Origin: JALYUA01 sp038239305
Lineage (GTDB): Bacteria > Acidobacteriota > Thermoanaerobaculia > UBA5066 > Gp7-AA6
Length of the DNA: 64,000 nt
Assembly: GCA_038239305.1 (NCBI GenBank)
Contig: JBBSEW010000012.1
Location: forward strand, 5,071-69,070
Reading direction: 5' to 3'
Below the pieces are notes generated by a model. That model was not told the origin of the DNA. It did not search any database and worked only from the letters and a program-made list of their open reading frames with translations. This document shows, in pieces, positions 61,136 through 64,000 of the stretch. Made by a program: the position numbers and the translations under genes. Positions within the stretch are counted from its first letter, which is position 1; the number at the start of each line of letters is the position of its first letter.

Positions 61136-64000
61136 TCAGGCCACGAGGAACCGGCCCGACAGAGCGCGGCGGACTTCGATCATGAATTGATCGCCGTCAA
61201 AAGTCGCCTTTTCCATGACTGTCGCCACGAATCCGTTCAGTTTTTTCCTGTCCTCGGCCGTGATCTGTTTAGCGGTGACGATGAGGATGGGGATCCCGGC
61301 CGTGGTCGGGTCCTTCCGGAGCGTGTCGACGACGTCGAAGCCGCTCACCTCCGGCATCATCAGATCCAGAATGATGAGATCAGGGTCCTTGGTCTGCGCC
61401 GTGGCGATCGCTTCCTGTCCGCCATAGGCGCGCAGGATCGTGCTGGCGAGGCCCGTCACGCGCACGGCGATCAGCTCCACTGCCGTCGGGTCGTCATCGA
61501 CGATCAGAACGGTCAATGTTCCTCCCCGGGCGATCGGAAACAGCCCGAGCCCGACGAGCGACTCGTAGAGCTCCTGACGGGAAATGGGCTTCTGCATGAC
61601 CCCGGCGGCCCCGAGCGCGAAACCCTTGTTGGGGTCCGCGACGATCGAAATGATGACCACCGGGATCCTCGCGAGCTCGGGCATGTCCTTGATGCGGGCG
61701 AGGAACTCCCATCCATCCATCCCGGGAAGCATGATGTCGAGCGTGATCAGCGAGAGAGGTTGTTGCGTCGCGAGCGTCATGGCGGCCTCGGCGTTCTCGG
61801 CGAGGAGGACCTGGAAACCCTCGGCCTCGAGCTGGACCCGGATGAGCTCCGCGGACTTGAAGTCGTCTTCGATGACGAGGGCCGTGCGAACGCCCTCGGC
61901 CGCTTCCACCCGGAGCGGAACCGGCTTTGCGGATGGGGCCGGCTCCTCCTCCGGAGAGCGCAACGGCAGCCAGACGGCGAATCGCGATCCCTCGCCGACG
62001 GTACTCTCGACAGCGACGGCGCCGCCGTGCAGCTCCGCGAGCAGCTTGACCATCGCGAGACCCAGTCCCGTGCCTTCGAACTTCCGTGCGAGGCCGCTGT
62101 CGATCTGGCTGAACGGCTTGAAGAGCCGTTCCAGTCCCTCCGGTGAGATGCCGATCCCGTTGTCGGTCACGGAGATCTCCAGGAACTCGTCGAACCCGGT
62201 GGAAGCGAGCGGGAAGGTCCGACCCTTGCGAGCACCCGAGAGTCGGCTGACGTCGGCGCGCGGAGCGCGCCCGGCGTGGAGCGTGACTTCGCCACCCTCG
62301 CCCGTGAATTTCACGGCGTTGGATAAAAGGTTGTAGACGATCTGTTTGACCTTGCGGGCGTCGGCTCCGACGGATCCGAGATCGTCGTGGACGTCGAGCG
62401 TGAGACGAATACGTCGGGCGGCGGCCTTCTCGCGGATGATGGAGAGGCTGTTCTCGAAGAGGGAAGAGATGTGGACGGGCTCGAGGTCGAGCGTCATCTT
62501 GCCGGCTTCGACCTTGGAGAGGTCGAGAATGTCGTTGATCAACGACAACAGGTGCTTACCGCTGCCGAAGATGTCGCCGATGAACCCGCGCTGCTGGTCG
62601 GTCAGGTCGCCCAGGAGGCCGTCGCGCAGGACCTCGGAGAACCCGATGATCGCGTTGAGCGGCGTTCGCAGCTCGTGGGACATGTTGGCCAGGAACTCGG
62701 ATTTCATGCGGCTTGCGCTCTCGAGCTCGACGTTTTTCTGTTGCAGCGTCTGTTCGAAGCGCTTCAGCTCCGTCACGTCGCGCGCCGCGGCGAACACGCC
62801 CTGCAGGCTTCGGTCCCGGTCATAGAACGTCGTCGCGTTGTACGAAACGACCGTGAGATTTCCCTCGCGCGATCGGGCGGTGAGCTCGTAGTTGGTCACT
62901 TTGCCTTCGCTCAGGACGCGGTTGATTCCGGCCTCCGCGCGTGCCGAATCCGTGAAGTAGTTCTTGAATGGTGCGCCGATCAGCTCGTCGCGCGTGCAGC
63001 CGGTGAGCGCCTCGGTCTGTTTGTTGACGTCCGTAATGATGCCGCGAGGATCCGTCGCCATGAGGGCGTCGATGTTGGACTCGATCAGGGAGCGCGTATA
63101 GAAGTGCTGATCGCGCAGCCGCTGGTCGAGCTTTTTGCGCTCCTCCTCGACCTGCTGGCGCGCCGTGTTGTCGGTGCCGATGAGCAGGTACCCGATGATG
63201 GCGCCGTGCGGATCGCGGAGGGCCGTCACCGAGACGACGGCCGGAAATCGGCTGCCGTCCTTGCGGAAGTACGTCAGCTCGTAGATGTCTTCTATCCCGC
63301 GCGACGCCTTGAAGACCAGAGCCTCGAATCCCGGCGCAATCGGCGTGTCGAACTCCGCGCTCAGCGACGTGGAGCGCGACACGATTTCCTGGGGATCGGA
63401 GATCTCCGCCGGTGTGATCTTGTTCACAACCTCCGCCGCGGCATATCCGAGCATCTTTTCGGCGCCGACGTTGAAGATCTGGATGACGCCCTTGGCATCG
63501 GTCGCGATGCTCGAGAAGTTGGCGCTGTTAAAGATGGCGCTCTGGAGCGCGCCGGCCTTGAGAAGAGCCTCCTCCGCCTGCTTGCGGGCGGTGTTGTCGG
63601 TGCCGATCAGCAGGTACCCGATGATGGTGTCCTGCGCGTCGCGCAGGGCGGTGACGGAGACCACGGCGGGGAAACGGCTGCCATCCTTGCGGAAGTACGT
63701 CAGCTCGTAGATGTCCTCGATGCCGCGGGACGCCTTGAAGACGAGGGCCTCGAAGCCCGGGGTGATCGGGGTGTCGAATTCGGCGCTGAGGGCTGTCGCC
63801 CGGATGATGATTTCCTGGGGATCGGAGATCTCGGCTGGCGTGATCTTGTTCATGACGTCCGCGGCGGCGTATCCGAGCATCCGCTCGGCGCCGACGTTGA
63901 AGATCTGGATGACGCCCTTGGCGTCGGTCGCGATGCTCGAGAAGTTGGCGCTGTTGAAGATGGCGCTCTGAAGAGCTCCGGCTTTGAGTAGCGCTTCTTC
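61136..64000 (-). CDS. Multi-PAS hybrid sensor histidine kinase, 5' end outside window
   Basis: At least 954 codons, with the start beyond the window; the ATG at 63880 is internal. In order: two near-identical tandem PAS/PAC units (426-bp period; IFNSANFSSIATDAKGVIQIFNVGAEKMLGY, YFRKDGSRFPAVVSVTALRD), a different PAS (LIESNIDALMATDPRGIITDVNKQTEALTG), HisKA (FLANMSHELRTPLNAIIGFSEVL), HATPase (YNLLSNAVKFTGEGG; DNGIGISPEGLERLFKPFSQ; GTGLGLAMVKLLAELHGG), and two receivers (VIEDDFKSAELI / LDIMLPGMDGW; LIVDDDPTAVELI / LDLMMPEVSGF). No membrane helices in the visible part, so it may be cytosolic. Confidence 0.93.
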   Translation of the reverse strand, partial: EEALLKAGALQSAIFNSANFSSIATDAKGVIQIFNVGAERMLGYAAADVMNKITPAEISDPQEIIIRATALSAEFDTPITPGFEALVFKASRGIEDIYELTYFRKDGSRFPAVVSVTALRDAQDTIIGYLLIGTDNTARKQAEEALLKAGALQSAIFNSANFSSIATDAKGVIQIFNVGAEKMLGYAAAEVVNKITPAEISDPQEIVSRSTSLSAEFDTPIAPGFEALVFKASRGIEDIYELTYFRKDGSRFPAVVSVTALRDPHGAIIGYLLIGTDNTARQQVEEERKKLDQRLRDQHFYTRSLIESNIDALMATDPRGIITDVNKQTEALTGCTRDELIGAPFKNYFTDSARAEAGINRVLSEGKVTNYELTARSREGNLTVVSYNATTFYDRDRSLQGVFAAARDVTELKRFEQTLQQKNVELESASRMKSEFLANMSHELRTPLNAIIGFSEVLRDGLLGDLTDQQRGFIGDIFGSGKHLLSLINDILDLSKVEAGKMTLDLEPVHISSLFENSLSIIREKAAARRIRLTLDVHDDLGSVGADARKVKQIVYNLLSNAVKFTGEGGEVTLHAGRAPRADVSRLSGARKGRTFPLASTGFDEFLEISVTDNGIGISPEGLERLFKPFSQIDSGLARKFEGTGLGLAMVKLLAELHGGAVAVESTVGEGSRFAVWLPLRSPEEEPAPSAKPVPLRVEAAEGVRTALVIEDDFKSAELIRVQLEAEGFQVLLAENAEAAMTLATQQPLSLITLDIMLPGMDGWEFLARIKDMPELARIPVVIISIVADPNKGFALGAAGVMQKPISRQELYESLVGLGLFPIARGGTLTVLIVDDDPTAVELIAVRVTGLASTILRAYGGQEAIATAQTKDPDLIILDLMMPEVSGFDVVDTLRKDPTTAGIPILIVTAKQITAEDRKKLNGFVATVMEKATFDGDQFMIEVRRALSGRFLVA
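63134..64000. repeat. Tandem PAS-coding repeat, period 426 bp
   Basis: The stretch from 64000 down to 63574 recurs 426 bases later: EEALLKAGALQSAIFNSANF begins at 64000 and again at 63574, and MLGYAAA at 63880 and 63454. Nucleotide identity is high (about 90 percent by eye) until about 63134. A recent in-gene duplication; more copies may lie past the window end. Confidence 0.85.

Overview
The window is GC-rich (roughly two thirds G+C by eye), gene-dense bacterial DNA with many 4-base stop/start overlaps (ATGA, GTGA, TTGA) and long antisense open frames caused by the base composition. Gene content suggests an aerobic, Gram-negative-type bacterium of the Acidobacteriota or a close relative: outer-membrane and TonB-like proteins, PASTA-less Ser/Thr kinases with proline-rich linkers, E1alpha/E1beta/E2 oxo-acid dehydrogenase, Ku/LigD end joining, and DUF2298 (YYY) membrane proteins. 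The taxon is inferred from gene style only; there is no rRNA or tRNA in the window.

Layout. 0-3.2 kb: end of a HhH-GPD DNA glycosylase, DUF72, Ku, and a MerR-TPR regulator. 3.2-5.4 kb: a beta-barrel-like exported protein flanked by repeat-rich spacers. 5.4-10.5 kb: Ser/Thr kinase (minus), then thioredoxin-reductase-like flavoprotein, UbiA-type prenyltransferase and a dolichol-phosphate-mannose-synthase-like GT2 (plus). 10.5-26.9 kb: one continuous minus-strand block of eight genes (DUF2298, GT4, CDP-paratose-2-epimerase-like SDR, FkbM methyltransferase, a 1656-residue GT39-DUF2298-NHL fusion, an NHL lipoprotein, an Agl23-like GT-C/NHL fusion, and a GT39 with a C-terminal beta-sandwich). This is the most unusual part of the window: polyprenyl-phosphate-sugar glycosyltransferases physically joined to NHL beta-propellers, with translational coupling through much of the block.

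27-30 kb: a three-gene operon (phosphoesterase, ligase, polymerase) that is LigD cut into its three domains; with Ku at 1.3 kb it supplies a complete NHEJ set. 30-34.3 kb: PLP decarboxylase, DUF4442 thioesterase-like, radical SAM protein, second DUF72. 34.4-39.8 kb: minus-strand run E2 (lipoylated acyltransferase), GT39-like, lipB, lipA, TonB-like protein, so the lipoylation enzymes sit with their substrate; E1alpha/E1beta lie at 47.6-49.6 kb. 40-43 kb: envelope-stress type module (DUF5668, LiaF-like, LytS-type kinase, LytTR regulator). 43-56 kb: RDD protein, SppA, an unknown GNAT-like protein, BON protein, methylmalonyl-CoA mutase large subunit, RibBA, and SPFH protein. 55-58.4 kb: molybdenum cofactor genes mobA, moaC, mogA and an unusual NamZ(DUF1343)-MobB fusion.

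58.4-64 kb: minus-strand two-component genes. A large hybrid kinase with tandem near-identical PAS units runs off the window; downstream lie a broken receiver remnant, an intact CheY-like protein and a REC-PAS-HisKA-HATPase-REC kinase that appears to carry three single-base frameshifts. A family of dispersed spacers (hairpin of about 105 bp, 21-bp palindrome, GATCxxGA octamer array) occurs at 3.2, 5.2 and 52.1 kb, and many other spacers hold short imperfect tandem repeats of period 6-8.
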